DNA from: Xanthostigma xanthostigma | Lineage: Eukaryota > Arthropoda > Insecta > Raphidioptera > Raphidiidae | Direction: 5' to 3' | Assembly: GCA_963575645.1 (NCBI GenBank) | Contig: OY754466.1 | Location: 34,566,001 to 34,630,000 of the forward strand | Length of the DNA stretch: 64,000 nucleotides | In this document: piece by piece, positions 9,798-21,034 of the stretch | How positions within the stretch are numbered: position 1 is the stretch's first letter | Layout of the letters: each line of letters begins with the position of its first letter | Program-made: the position numbers and the translations under genes | The notes under the pieces: generated by a model | What the model was told of the DNA's origin: nothing | Seen by the model: the letters and a program-made list of their open reading frames with translations, nothing else | Databases searched by the model: none

Positions 9798-10154
9798 ATC
9801 TTGTGTTATATTGATTTGTATTTTTATTATTTTTTGTCAATATATCGTATGGTCTGAGAAAAATTGGTCGACAATTTTATTTACTTTAAGAAAAAATACT
9901 GGCAAATCCGGGTCATTAACAGTAAAAGCTGTAAAACTCTTAAAAATCTGAGTAATATTCCTTGATTAAATTTTGCTTGATTGACAATAATCAAGTAGAC
10001 AAAGATACGCCATATATATCTCAAGTTCAGAGATAGAATGCCTGAAGTCGAAAAGGTAGATAATCTATAGTTGGTCACCTTGGTATTACGGTGTAGAGCA
10101 AGAGAGAAAATAGTGACAGAGATAATTCATTTCCTAATAGTAACGTCTATATAA

Positions 10155-10605
10155 AGGTCGCTGCACACGAGGCTGGTTTTGCCGCTAGATTCTATGCTAG
10201 ATTTTGCTCCTAGACTTCAAGTATGCTGTGGCGTTGGGTTTCGTGATGTTTGTTTCACACTCTGCATGTATTGAATCTGGTTTTATAGATGGATTTAGTG
10301 CACGTGCAGTTGTAGTTCAAATGTTAACAAAAGCAAACGTTTATCGTCTCTGAACAGAACACACACTATGACGCAATGTTTGTTTGTCGCCCACGTGACA
10401 AAATACTGTTTCCTGCTTGGTTTTTGCTCAAAACAAACAGAGAAATAAGCACGAAAAATAGCCTCGGTTCTAATTTTGAAGTCCATCTTGTGACACGCAC
10501 GCGAAACCGCAGTAACGTCATTTCTATCCTCATAGTCCGCGCGTCAGCCAGCACAAGTCCAATCAGTGATTCCAGCGACAAATGCAACCTCGTGTACAGC
10601 AGCCT
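10155..10605. mobile_element. PIF/Harbinger-like MITE, 451 bp
   Basis: Ends AGGTCGCTGCACACGAGGCT (left) and AGGCTGCTGTACACGAGGTT (reverse of right) are inverted repeats that continue with GTTTTGCCGCTAGA against CATTTGTCGCTGGA. TAA flanks both sides (10152-10154, 10606-10608), matching the 3-bp TWA duplication of PIF/Harbinger transposons. The interior is richer in GC and holds overlapping open frames on both strands, none recognisable. The superfamily rests on target duplication and general TIR style. Confidence 0.65.
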
Positions 10606-11179
10606 TAATACAAGTAGAAAACATACGCGCTGTTATGGTCTTTGTTATCCTTAATTGTGATCAAATTAAAGGCAAGGAAACCGGTTAGTTCCAGTCTTTT
10701 GTGGTACAAGTTTACAACAGTCTACAAAGTCGTGTTGTAACATAATTACAATTATTTACCTTAAATATTAGACAAGTTGAATTAGTTCAACTATATTCTT
10801 TTATTAAAATTTATTGTAGTCACATAATTTGTAAGTTGCATAATAATTTAGCATATTTAAAAAATCTATAAATTCCAATTCAAAAAAATTACAAAAAATT
10901 CAATTCTCCACTGTATTTATAACGATTAAAAACGAATATTATAATTGACCGAAATCTAGTTATTTTCTAAAAATTTATAAGAAATAACTATATTGGATTT
11001 TCGCGTAAAAATAGTTTTATTGTATATCGTATATTTGTTTATTGTATATTTCGAATCACTGTCTAAATACAACATTTTATCAAAATTCAACCTGCGATTT
11101 TAATACACGTTCCGAACCTCCAAAGTCGTTATAGTGTGTTGAAAATTGTAATTCAAACAAGACTATTAATTCATTGTAC
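10606..11179. other. AT-rich tract, nothing recognised
   Basis: No coding exon, RNA or repeat terminus was seen. Confidence 0.45.
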
Positions 11180-11640
11180 TTGCTGGGTGCGTGACGGCAG
11201 TACCGCCTACCGTCTGCAATTTTTTACGCTCTTATAATTATAAGCATTTTTCAAATTACTGTAATAATTAATTATAATTAAACGTAACCTTTAGTTATCG
11301 AAATTTTTATACCCAGTTAAGAAGATACCTACATAGTGTTTATGTTGTTGCACTAAAAAAAAACACGTTAATTATAATTATTATTTGAAAAAAAGTAAGA
11401 AAAAAAATATTTCACGTTTACTTCCACGAAGACTACTAGCGCTGCTAGCGGGAAAAATAGCGGGATTGAACTGCTTTGTTGTTATTGTTTTAAACCCCGT
11501 AGGTTTTTTTATAAGCGACGAAAACATCTGACAGCCACCTGAAGTCATACTTTATAACCTGCATGATTTATTGCTCATTTAGTCCACTGCTCACGCTGCA
11601 ATCGATTGAATTGTCCCCACTTTAGACTCTGCATCCGGCC
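11180..11640 (+). repeat. Dispersed repeat DR2, copy a
   Basis: About 450 bp shared in the same orientation with 36905-37325. Common blocks: CCGCCTACCGT, TTATACCCAGTTAAG, GTGTTGCACT, CGTTTACTTCCAC, AGCGGGATTGAACTG and CTCATTTAG(T/C)CCAC. No open frame is conserved between the copies, and terminal inverted repeats were not found. Element class unknown. Confidence 0.65.
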
Positions 11641-11815
11641 AATATGTATAACTGAACCGCCTTTTGGGTATTCGCAGTATTTGTCTAGTTTTTTATAGCT
11701 ACAAAACCGACAATTGTCAAGAAATTTTGTAAAAACCAAGTAAGTTTGAGAAACATTGTTTTTCACGATACTGAAATCCACTTTTTGAGAACACTATAAA
11801 ATAAAACAATAAATT

Positions 11816-12145
11816 CAATAAATAAAATTCTCGACCAATTTTTCAGACAATATATTAACAAAAAATATAAAAATTAATACATTAACGTTTCGGTCCGGAT
11901 TTGGATTTTCTTCAGAACTGATCTAAAAAATATAAAAAATTATTCAATAATTAGATTCTAATTGGTTTTAGAATCTAATTATCAATTAATTTTTAAATTT
12001 TTTAGATCAGTTTTGAAGAAGGTCCAAATCCGGACCGGAACATTAATGTATTAATTTTTATAGTTTTTGTTAATGTATTGTCTGAAAAATTGGTCGAGAA
12101 TTGTATTTATTGAAGAATACTAATCAGACGTTATTCAAAGATTTA
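11816..12145. mobile_element. Penelope-like palindrome, copy iii
   Basis: Arms start CAATAAATAAAATTCTCGAC and close at 12112 with the complement. A one-sided tail (GACGTTATTCAAAGATTT) follows at 12128-12145. The left arm, read on the minus strand (11915-11884), carries CTGAAGA, a stem closing with GGACC, then GAAAC and GTT. The right arm has TTGAAGA and GGAAC in those places. The two arms differ enough to exclude an assembly fold-back. Confidence 0.6.
11884..11915 (-). ncRNA. Hammerhead-like core, copy iii
   Basis: CTGAAGA, stem-loop, CCGAAAC and GTT in order on the minus strand. Three base pairs of stem I (TTG before the core, AAT after the cut site, one wobble) can be drawn. That makes this the best-preserved core in the window, although stem II has mismatches. 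Confidence 0.35.
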
Positions 12146-12629
12146 AAACAATAAATGTCCATGTTAGAAATTGAATCCGAATACTGTTGTCTAAAAATCT
12201 TCTTAAATATTTTATAATCACCCATCTCTATGAAAATTTTATTTGTTAAGTTAGGTATCGTAGAATATTTACATAAAAATCGCACAAATATAAAGATATA
12301 GCAAATGTTTAAATAAATCCCAAACATCTTCATATCACTATTTTTTCTTTAAACACCGTATTTCATAATACAGTTTTTAGCCCGGTCATTATAGTTCGGA
12401 ATTGTAGACTGCTTATTAAGTTTGACACATTATACGATGTCACAACGTTTTTCTTGAGTATGTCCGTATTTACCCGCCATTTCCCACGAATTACAGCTCC
12501 CTGTTATAAGACTATAATGAGAATATGAGATCAACCCAAATATTTTATCTCGCTATTTTTTTTTTATATTATAATATTTTTTTTTTTTTTTTAATATATA
12601 TACAGTGCGCAGCGACTAAGGCTATGTGC
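12146..12629. other. AT-rich tract, nothing recognised
   Basis: Contains T-rich runs (12550-12600). No gene was seen. Confidence 0.45.
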
Positions 12630-13055
12630 ACGAGTCTATAATATTGTAAAAGTCTAAAAATTGTTGCCGGCTATGGAGCACTTGCAAAAACGCTGAAAAT
12701 GTAATTCTTTTTTTCTTACCAAAAACGTAAATATGAATTTTCATATCCCTTACTTGATAAATGATGGACTCCCCAAACAAAATTTCATTCCCTATTTCCC
12801 CCCTTGAGGGATGACACTGAAACACGTAATTCTTTATTTCATATCAAAAGCCTAAATATGAATTTTCATATCCCTAATTTAAGAAATGACGGGTTCCCCA
12901 TAGAAACTTCTATCCCCTATTTCACCCTCTTCAGATTTTTTTTGAGACAAAAGATAGCCTATGCCCTTCTTCAGGATATAGTCTATCTCCTTGCCAAATT
13001 TTATCGAAAACTGTTCAGCTGCTTAGGCGTGTAAATGTAACAGACAGACATATTT
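12630..13055 (+). repeat. Interspersed repeat with an internal 120-base near-duplication
   Basis: AAATATGAATTTTCATATCC occurs at about 12730 and again at about 12854, each followed by a similar block ending in CCCTATTTC. The right part (GATAGCCTATGCCCTTCTTC, CTGTTCAGCTGCTTAGGCGT, AACAGACAGACA) has the wording of a widespread insect repeat type. Related fragments lie near 14260-14340 and 16340-16530. Confidence 0.5.
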
Positions 13056-15881
13056 ACTTAGTATGAATTTTATTTTTTAAACTCACCAACAGCAATCATT
13101 ATTTGGGCCTAGCGGCAATTCATAATTTGAATTTATTATTTTTCAATAATCAAATGAAAATCAAATTGATACTTATATACCAGCACTCGGATTAGAATAT
13201 GGGAACTGGGGGCTTGTAATATACGATAATTGACGGCAGTATTACTGTGATCAAACTGGGAATGAAAACAAACTAGGTTAAATGCTTTTTGTTTCCGTTT
13301 TTTAAGCTGTCATTTTGTGGTGTAACTAATGTATGATCCGTTTTTTTTATTGTTGTTACCGATTGGTACTCTAAAGCTAAAGAGCTAACCGGCAAAGAAA
13401 ACACTACTGTAGTTACTCATTAATTAACAAAAGAATAGAATTTCGTAACAAGATGATTGTTCTTTAATGAAAATTTTATAATAGCCGCATGAAAGTTTTG
13501 TACGCGTGAAGAATCTTATATAGACTTAAATTATTTAATGTATTCTATGTAAATGATTTGAACGAATAATGAGTTAATGTTTCACTGCCACGGTTACGTG
13601 GTGTCGACTATAACTACTTCTTTTCTCTTGTTAATTATGCAAATTAACTCGGATGTTCTCCAAACAATTCAACGCATAATAAATTATTCTTTACGCATAA
13701 AAACAAAAAAGTTCATCCTGTTTTCATGTACAGGAGATTTAGAATTTATATAGTTAAATTATGATAAAACTTTGTGATGTTATATTTAGAAAAACATATA
13801 AAGTTAGTTGTATGCTCGCAGTGTTATTTGGAAGTTTGATGGAGTTTATATTATACCTATAATCTTTCAAAGTTCGAACTGAATTTTCTCAAAGGTTGTG
13901 GTTAAGTTTGTAATATTCAATAACGTTTATGTTTGAAATTTGTGGTACGTACATTGTACAATTTTTCTTCAGTATTAACTCTAAAAAAAGTTTAGAAACT
14001 TTAGATAAACCTTGTAAAAACGGAATAAGAATAAGCAGCGGGTTTAGTCGTATATTAGGACTACAAGTGCGACTCTTGAGCTACACACGACCAACTTCTC
14101 AGTAAGAAGAACATTGATGCTGGGTTGCAGAAAGGATTTTCAAAAAATTGATTTGACAATGAAGATTGTGATCATAAATTACTGTTTCCATGCATCAGGA
14201 GCAGTCTAATGTCGTATTCAAACCATAGAGATATAAGAATAGAGTACGCCATAGGTGAGTGTCCGCAGTTAAGTAGCCTAAGTCCTTCCCCAGGCTTCAA
14301 ACTGTCTATATTAAATTTCATTACAATCGGCACAGCGGTTTGGCAAACACACGGAGCTGCTGTCGCATTTATAATATTAGAATTGATTACACTGATTTAA
14401 ATTACATTCCGATCATTCTTTTAAAATTAATACTTTTTTATACAATTTTTCTATAAGCACCGACAATTTTTGCAATTCAGTATCTGCACCAAATTGAACA
14501 TGGGTTATCAATTAGTTTTTATTTGTCATCATTCCAAGAAAGTTTTATTACTAGATATTAATATACCGCTTAAGCGAGATAAACAGTTAAACCAGAAATC
14601 TACATGCTGGTAAATAAATGCTATATGTAACCGCACTTAAAGTTTCTAAATTTTTAATTCACAATATCGATTAAAAATATTGATATGATCTTTGGAACGC
14701 GTATTAGAGAGATTAAAAAATATTGCAAACAGCTAGCATTTAATTAACTGATAACTGATTGGTAGTGAAGGGTATTTTGGGACGAGTTGCTGAACAGGCT
14801 ATAGTTATTATTATAGATAGGTACTACAGTTCATTTATTTATTGTGGACTCTCCCTATAGGTCGACTTAATTTGGCAATATACGTAAAAAATATCAAAAT
14901 TAGAAACCAATATTTCCATTTTTTTGAATTTACAATATTACTAAATAAAAAGTTAAAAATCACCATGGAAATAAAGAAGAAATTTAATTTTAAAAGTGTT
15001 TCCATTTTTAGTCACTAAAAATTGCTTCTCGAGTCTCTAGCGTGACCGCTAGATTTTTTTTTCAAATTTTTCTGCGCGATTGGTTAGCTCTTGTCTTGGA
15101 AAGGTCTATAATAAATACATGGAAATTAAATAGTTATTAACCATCTTACTAGAGCAATTCGCGTTAAGTATTCCCAAGTTTTGTCAGAACCTACTACTTT
15201 ATACAAAAAGCTTCTGTTAGTAGCCGCTTTAATGTTTCCAAATTTTTTTGAGGCACTTAGCCCATCAATCAATAAGTCTATAATCCTGATGTGGAAATTT
15301 AATGTTTCTTTAACAGGATTTACACAAGAGCAAATCACATAAAAGTTTTATATCCAAAATTTTGAAAAACGTTCACAAATGCTGAATGAAAATTTTTTCC
15401 TATATTTCATTATTAATTGCAGCAAAAAATTTATTAAGCCCTATTATGGGAAAATTAACGTACTTTAATTATGTAGTTCTACGTTGCATGGTTTCCAAGA
15501 TATTTGCAAAAAAGTGAGAAAATATACGGATATGACATCTTTCCCCCGTCCCCTCTCCGAAACCCGTCAGTCTTTCTGAGGAGATTTTTCACCACATTGA
15601 GAGCAACTGGTAATAAACAATTTGTGACACTCTACCTTCGTTTTTTAATCTTTTAGTTTGGCTTTTTTGTCTTTTTTTACTATAGAAAGAAGCCGAAAAC
15701 TATTGAAAAAACAATAATACATGTAAGTCGGGCCTGACAAGTAGTACATAACATATTAGTGAACTGTATACTATAAGACGACCTTTCCGTGTGTAGACAC
15801 TGCATTTTTTCAATATGCAAATATATGCAAACACATATTATATAACATTGCAACAAATTGTAACGTATCAATTCTTTAAAA
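13056..15881. other. Long tract without a recognised gene
   Basis: Mostly AT-rich. At 14215-14340 there is a fragment of the interspersed repeat also seen at 16330 (CCTTCCCCAGGCTTCAAACT). A minus-strand open frame at 15126-15338 has no recognisable domain. Nothing here looks like a spliced exon. Confidence 0.4.
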
Positions 15882-16249
15882 CAGCGGTTTCCAAACTTTG
15901 TGCTTAACGCCCCCCTTATAAAATATCTTATCTTTGCCGCCCCCCCTTATAAAAAATCTTACCTCTGCCGCCTCTCTTATAAAAAATCGTACCTCTGACG
16001 CCCCCCTCGCATTTGAAAAAATTTATATACAATTTGTAAATAATTTCTTTACTTTGAAAATAATTACAAAGGTGGTAAATATACAGTACAGTAGCGAGCA
16101 GAAAAATCATTGTTAATATAAAATGTCTATTATTTGATTTGGAAATTATGTTTGAGCGTTTATTCTTAACACCATGATTTTATCAGAACAACGACGATAT
16201 TTGCTGCAATTAATCTACGCCCTTCTGGTGAATTTTGCCCCCCCCAGGG
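15882..16249. mobile_element. hAT-like element with C-rich tandem units
   Basis: Begins CAGCGGTTTCCAAACTTTG, the style of hAT ends, and is flanked on both sides by TCTTTAAAA (15873-15881 and 16250-16258). Four units of about 30 bp starting CGCCCCC and containing TTATAAAAAATCTTACCTC begin at 15908, 15938, 15969 and 15999. The right end (CCCCCCCCAGGG) is not a good complement of the left, so one end may be truncated and the flanking repeat could be chance. Confidence 0.5.
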
Positions 16250-16258
16250 TCTTTAAAA

Positions 16259-17239
16259 TGTTAATGTCCCTATTATATATAGATGCTTGTCTATACTAGA
16301 TACCGACATATAATATAGCAAAAATAAATTACCGATACTGTCTAGACTCTAGATTCTAAATGTTTGTACCGAAATTTTATATGGAGATAGTTTGAAGCCT
16401 GGGGAAGGACATGGCTATACTTTTTTTCAAAATTAGATCCCTATGAAGATGAAATGGGGGTTGTAATATTGTATGAGGTTGCGCTTTCACGGCCACATCG
16501 CTGGGCCGATTGTAAGGAAATTTAATATGGTGATAGTTTAAAAACTACTTTCTTTTTAAATTAACCCCTAAGAGGATTAAATACTTTCTTAAAAATTAAG
16601 GTTAAAAGCGGATGTTTCGGTAGGTACTTTTAATGCGAAATCTTGATGCGCCCAAATTGTGTAATGGTTACAAGTTACTCAACTGGATTTAAATATTGTT
16701 AGGGTTATTACACTTAGTGGCATATCGAAAGGAAACAGTGTTTTAATTTTACGAATACAAACTATACCAACGGATTCGCCGTTTCAATTTAAAAGATTAC
16801 AATTTCCATTAAAAACTGCTTTAGGAATAACTATAAACAAAGCCCACGAGCTGGCATTCATTTAGAAAAATCGTTTTTCGCACGACTAGCTGTAGATACT
16901 TATGTGGTTTGCTCACGTGTATGGAATCCACAAAACCTTAATGTGTTTGCAAAAGATTGTAAAATAAAAAAAAATTGTTTATGGGGCCGTTTTAAATTAG
17001 TGTTGCCTGATTTTCTGATTTTTTGTAATCAATTATATCAATGGTACACACCGATTCCACGCTAGTGTATAATAAGTAGGCAAATATCTAATAAATATCA
17101 ATTATCAATAAATTAATTGATTAAATAATACTAATACTTACATGTTTGGTTATATAACTATAACAATCCACTTTTAGCACAATCAAAACTATAGTTAACA
17201 ATTCTAAATACACACATTTTATTTCGAAACATTAGCATT
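16259..17239. other. Tract with fragments of old repeats
   Basis: Repeat-type wording at 16360-16530 (TTTGAAGCCTGGGGAAGGAC; CGCTGGGCCGATTG). Otherwise AT-rich and featureless. Confidence 0.35.
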
Positions 17240-17780
17240 ATTATCGTTTGGCATTATCAATCCAACTTCCGTTTTCTTGCCGATCGTTGAAGTCACTCAA
17301 CAATCAGTATTACCGCATGTTCTTTATTTCACTACTTATCTGTTAATGCATTTGCTTGTCCGTGGAAGAAACCACACAATATTTCCGCAGGTCCTTGTAT
17401 TACACCTAAAGTCAATCAAAAATTGTGCATCCGCGTGTCCTTTATAATGGATTCGTGTCTTCACCGACTACTGAGATCGCCGATATGACGGGTTCGTGTT
17501 GTTATTTATCGTTGAAGTTACTCAGCAGTCCCAACGTCGATATGCATTAACTGCATGCAGAAAAAATTCTTCTTGTACGACTCATGCGGCGAGCACACGA
17601 TGCAACGGCGTTGTGACCTCCTTCATTGACCACTTGATCAACACTAAAAGTTGACTGTTGAAACCGGGCCAACACTGATACTCTTAAGAACCGTATGGAC
17701 ACAGTGTTTATAGTGTGTAGTTGCCGGTTAACACTTTCGATGCCATGCGAGCTGCAACACTAACTCACTTTTACAAGGTT
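17240..17780 (-). promoter_or_regulatory. Candidate core promoter and 5' leader region, minus strand
   Basis: An island richer in GC and CpG than its surroundings, with no copy elsewhere in the window. On the minus strand it has TATAAA (17712-17707) and then TATCAGTGTT with a TCAGT initiator (17678-17674). The first T of the TATA box is 36 bases before the initiator A, slightly longer than the usual spacing. TCAGT is the arthropod initiator consensus. The orientation agrees with the coding exon at 8962-9162, so this may be its promoter with an untranslated first exon. I could not find a strong splice donor: GTGTAA near 17400 and GTAAGT at 17141 are possibilities. Confidence 0.4.
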
Positions 17781-17978
17781 GTCGAATAAGTGATCTATTA
17801 CTTTTCCGTTTTGATTCTATTTTGTTTTTTACAATTACTCCATAGAACATAATTATATAAGATTACATCAGAGGACGTAAGACAAGCTTTGTCAACACTG
17901 CAGGCGTAATAGATTTCTTCATAGTACATAATTTTGTCGATTTAAAGTTAAAAAATTCCAGCCAATTGAGCGACGGGG

Positions 17979-18755
17979 CCATTCCAACTCAAAAAATATT
18001 GGCATTTGATATAGTATAATAAAGAGAATAAAATTTCTGATATCATGACGCGGGTAATGGCTAGTTTTAGTGTGTTCCCAAATATAACCCAGTGCTAATG
18101 ACGTCATGAATCGACGCCGTACTGTTGATTCGTTTTGAAATATACTGGCCTGCGCGTAGAAGTACCTATTATTATACAAATCTGTCTCAACAGTACAATA
18201 TGGTGGCACACCAATACAATTATGACGTCGGATTCAAGTCGTCATTAGCACTGGCCAGTATACTGGGTTATATTTCGGAACATACCCGGAATTTGCGATT
18301 CGTTGGCATGTTTACCTACATAATTTGTTCCACGTCGTGTAAAAAATTAATCAAAGCATGCTTAGCTAATTTCTTTCTGACAAATCTACAAAACAAAAGA
18401 ACAGCTGTTTTTTAAAATATCTCTTAAACTATAAAGTTTAAAAAAAAAATTTTTAACGAAACTTTCTTAAAAATAATAAATAAAATAATAAATCGTTACG
18501 TAAAGTTTACCATTATTATATAAAAAACAACGTTATAGCATACCTATATCTCTTTTGCACATACGCCAATTTTCCACAGAAACAATAGGGCTCTTCATCT
18601 GTTTGATTTGTATCGTGTTCACAGACAAACAGACGCATAGAGTTTTTCCAAAAATATATTTTTTTGGATTCGGGGACCTCAAAACTAAAAAATATTAAAA
18701 AATTTTGAAAAGTGACCTAAACTAGTACCATTCCCCACTTGTGGGTTGGAATGGT
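17979..18755 (+). repeat. RF1 copy C, carrying a nested inverted-repeat insert
   Basis: Left end CCATTCCAACTC and right terminal hairpin CATTCCCCACTTGTGGG with GTTGGAATGG are both present. This is the most complete copy. It is interrupted by the palindromic insert at 18074-18281, absent from copies A and D. Confidence 0.75.
18074..18281. mobile_element. Nested inverted-repeat element, 208 bp
   Basis: Ends GTTCCCAAATATAACCCAGT and the complement of ACTGGGTTATATTTCGGAAC. Further complementary blocks GTGCTAATGACG and CGTCATTAGCAC lie inside, as do CAACAGTAC and GTACTGTTG. It has no coding content. Confidence 0.65.
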
Positions 18756-18952
18756 AAAAGTTAATCAAATAAAAACCCGAACACATCACAGATACAAAAC
18801 ATGCTTCTAGAATAGTTATAATCGAGTAAAAAAGGTTAAAATTTTATTGTAGGTATACCACAAGCGACAGTCTTATCCTGCGAGGAACAACTTTAAAATC
18901 GCTGGTTTGATTGTTTAAAGTAAAGAAAATTTAAACAAAATAAAAAAATATA
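18756..18952. other. Short AT-rich tract
   Basis: Nothing recognised. Confidence 0.4.
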
Positions 18953-19714
18953 CAGGATGTCCCATTAAGAATGGGACATAGAACAACCGCAGATTCTCCA
19001 ATTCAAAATAAAACGATTAAGCGAAATATGCTTAGATAAAATGTTACTCGTTTCCGAAATACGGGGTGTTGAAGTTGAAAACTGAAAAATTATTAATGTC
19101 CATAATTTTTTTAATACACTGTATAATTTTACTCAAATCGGCACACTTGTTAAATATCATAAAATGCACCTAACAAAAAAATTAGTTCAGTACGCTCTAC
19201 CAGTGGCGTACGGCAGGAGTAAGTAATGCTTGTACCCCTTCTAAATGTTACGCCGCTGTCTAAATTTTAATTTTGATTATAATTTTAATTTTTTTGATAT
19301 TTTCTAAGTCAATAATGTACACTTGTTAGTTTGTTGTAAAGTCATTGGTTTTAGAGATATTCGCATTTAGAGATAGATAGACATGCACTTTTTATTTATA
19401 TTATTATTAATAATATTCATTTTTACAATTTTGTCTTAAAAAAACTGCGAATATCTCGAAAACCAATGACTTTACAACAAACTAACAAGTGTACATTATT
19501 GACTTAGAAAATATCAAAAACATTAAAATTATAGTCAAAATTAAAATTTAGACAGCGGCGTAACATTTAGAAGGGGTACAAGCATTACTTACTCCTGCCG
19601 TACGCCACTGGTAGAGCGAGTAACATTTTATTTAAGCATATTTCGCTTAATCGTTTTATTTTGAATTGGAGAATCTGCGGTTGTTCTATGTCCCATTCTT
19701 AATGGGACACCCTG
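18953..19714. mobile_element. Long palindromic element with mariner-type ends
   Basis: Starts CAGGATGTCCCATTAAGAAT and ends with the complement (ATTCTTAATGGGACACCCTG), with TA on both sides (18951-18952, 19715-19716). The tip itself is a small palindrome TGTCCCATTAAGAATGGGAC. The arms remain complementary for about 230 bp through blocks such as GGGGTACAAGCATTACTTAC and CAGTGGCGTACGGCAGGAG. The left arm has about 140 extra bases (19063-19200) with no partner. It has no transposase. The ends resemble those of the mariner at 2100, but the interior is unrelated. Confidence 0.8.
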
Positions 19715-19716
19715 TA

Positions 19717-20460
19717 CCTATAGGTATAAATAAATATATTTGGAATATGGAATAATTGGGACAAAATCAAAAATTATATTATTTATTAAAATGAAAGAAA
19801 CCCGATTACACAGAAATGACTAAAATAAGCTAAGCTAAAATAACTAAAAAGAAGAAAACAAGTCGGAACATAGTCGACATGTCCTAGATTTACTATTAAA
19901 CCAACGACTTTTCTTTGTTTTATTGATTTTGGAGGAACCAGCACAAAGTTGTGATGGTCACCGCCAAGCATTACTTGTGAGAGGGGATCAACAAAGATGG
20001 CTATTACTTCGTCTAAAATGTATTTTTATATTTTGACAATTTGGTGAAGTTAAGTTGAAATATTATATAAATAACTCTTTGTTATTAGCTTTATAAAATA
20101 AATTAAATTATTGTCGAAAAAAAATTATAAAAAATTTGTTCATGCCTCTGGCTACTCCAAACCCCTTAAACAATCTAAATAATTCGTTCCCGCTCCAAAA
20201 GGTTTCTGATTTTCAATAAAGTAAAAAAACAAAACTTTTTCAAAAAAAAATCATCAAAATCGATGCTGTTCTTGTGGAATATTGTCTGTTTTTTTGTATT
20301 TATTGACGCGACTATAAATACTCTAATAATTTTCATTAATATTTTACACATGTGTGGAGCGCCTTGCAAAATACGAAATCCTCAGTACGCCAGTCCGACT
20401 CGCACTTGACCAGTTTTTTTATTTACTATTTAAACCTTTCAGATTAGGTACTTTAACATA
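19717..20460. other. Tract with a short repeat-like end
   Basis: No gene. The phrase GCCAGTCCGACTCGCACTTG followed by a T run (about 20391-20420) looks like the 3' end of an interspersed repeat common in insects. Confidence 0.35.
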
Positions 20461-20686
20461 ATCGAAGAATCTCGCTAGAGATTCTTTTCTGTGCTAAATG
20501 CCAACGAATCTCTAGCGTATTCTTATATACATTGATTTTGCCTTTCTCCCATATAACGCCGTGTATATGAAGCAAGTTTCCAAGTTTTATAGTTCTGTGA
20601 CCACGTGACTTTCATAGGACCGATTTTTCGTATCACCCATATATACTTCTGTACCATAATAACAGCTTATACTGTGTGAGTGCCCG

Positions 20687-20750
20687 TGGACGAGCGGGTT
20701 ACGACGTTGGCTAGTAATAACTATAATAACAGGGTCTTGAGTTCGAATCC
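20687..20750 (+). ncRNA. tRNA-like pol III unit, copy 1
   Basis: A-box TGGACGAGCGG (20687-20697) and B-box AGTTCGAATCC (20740-20750) at tRNA spacing, followed by CGCCAGCATC and then a T run from about 20771. It looks like the head of a tRNA-derived SINE, class II (Ser/Leu-like) by its length. The acceptor stem does not pair, so it is not a working tRNA. Confidence 0.65.
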
Positions 20751-21034
20751 CGCCAGCATCATTGGAAAAGTTTTTTTTTTTTCCTCCAAAATAAACATAT
20801 GTGCATTTTTTATATTGTTGTATTTAAATGCAATAAAAGTGTTCATATTGTTGTATTTAAATGCAATGAATCTCCGAAATTAGAATATTATTCTAATTTC
20901 GGAGATTCATTGCATTTAAATACAACAATATGAACACTTTTATTGCATTTAAATACAACAATATAAAAAATGCACATATGTTTATTTTGGAGGAAAAATA
21001 AAAATAATGTCTCACACTTTGGAAAAAGACGTAA

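Larger units (their letters stand above)
9402..9888. mobile_element. Penelope-like palindrome, copy ii, with hammerhead-like cores
   Basis: A near-perfect inverted repeat: arms of about 210 bp start AAGTAAATAAAATTGTCGAC at 9439 and close at 9887 with the complement. A one-sided tail (CAAATCTTTGATTAACGTC, 9404-9438) shared by all four copies shows this is one defined element. Each arm carries a block reading CTGAAGA, a GATCC/GGATC stem, GAAAC and GTC (right arm 9766-9797), or its degenerate complement (left arm). This resembles the hammerhead ribozyme core found in the long-terminal-repeat-like pLTRs of Penelope-like retroelements, which often lie as inverted pairs. No reverse transcriptase is present. 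Family assignment is an inference. Confidence 0.6.

Noticed and set aside
10295..10654. GC-richer overlapping open frames that looked like an exon
   Set aside because: They lie inside the inverted-repeat element at 10155-10605 with TAA duplications on both sides, so the composition belongs to the MITE.
15882..16249. Firm hAT call from the CAGCGGTTTCC start
   Set aside because: The right end is not a matching inverted repeat, so it is kept as a moderate-confidence feature only.
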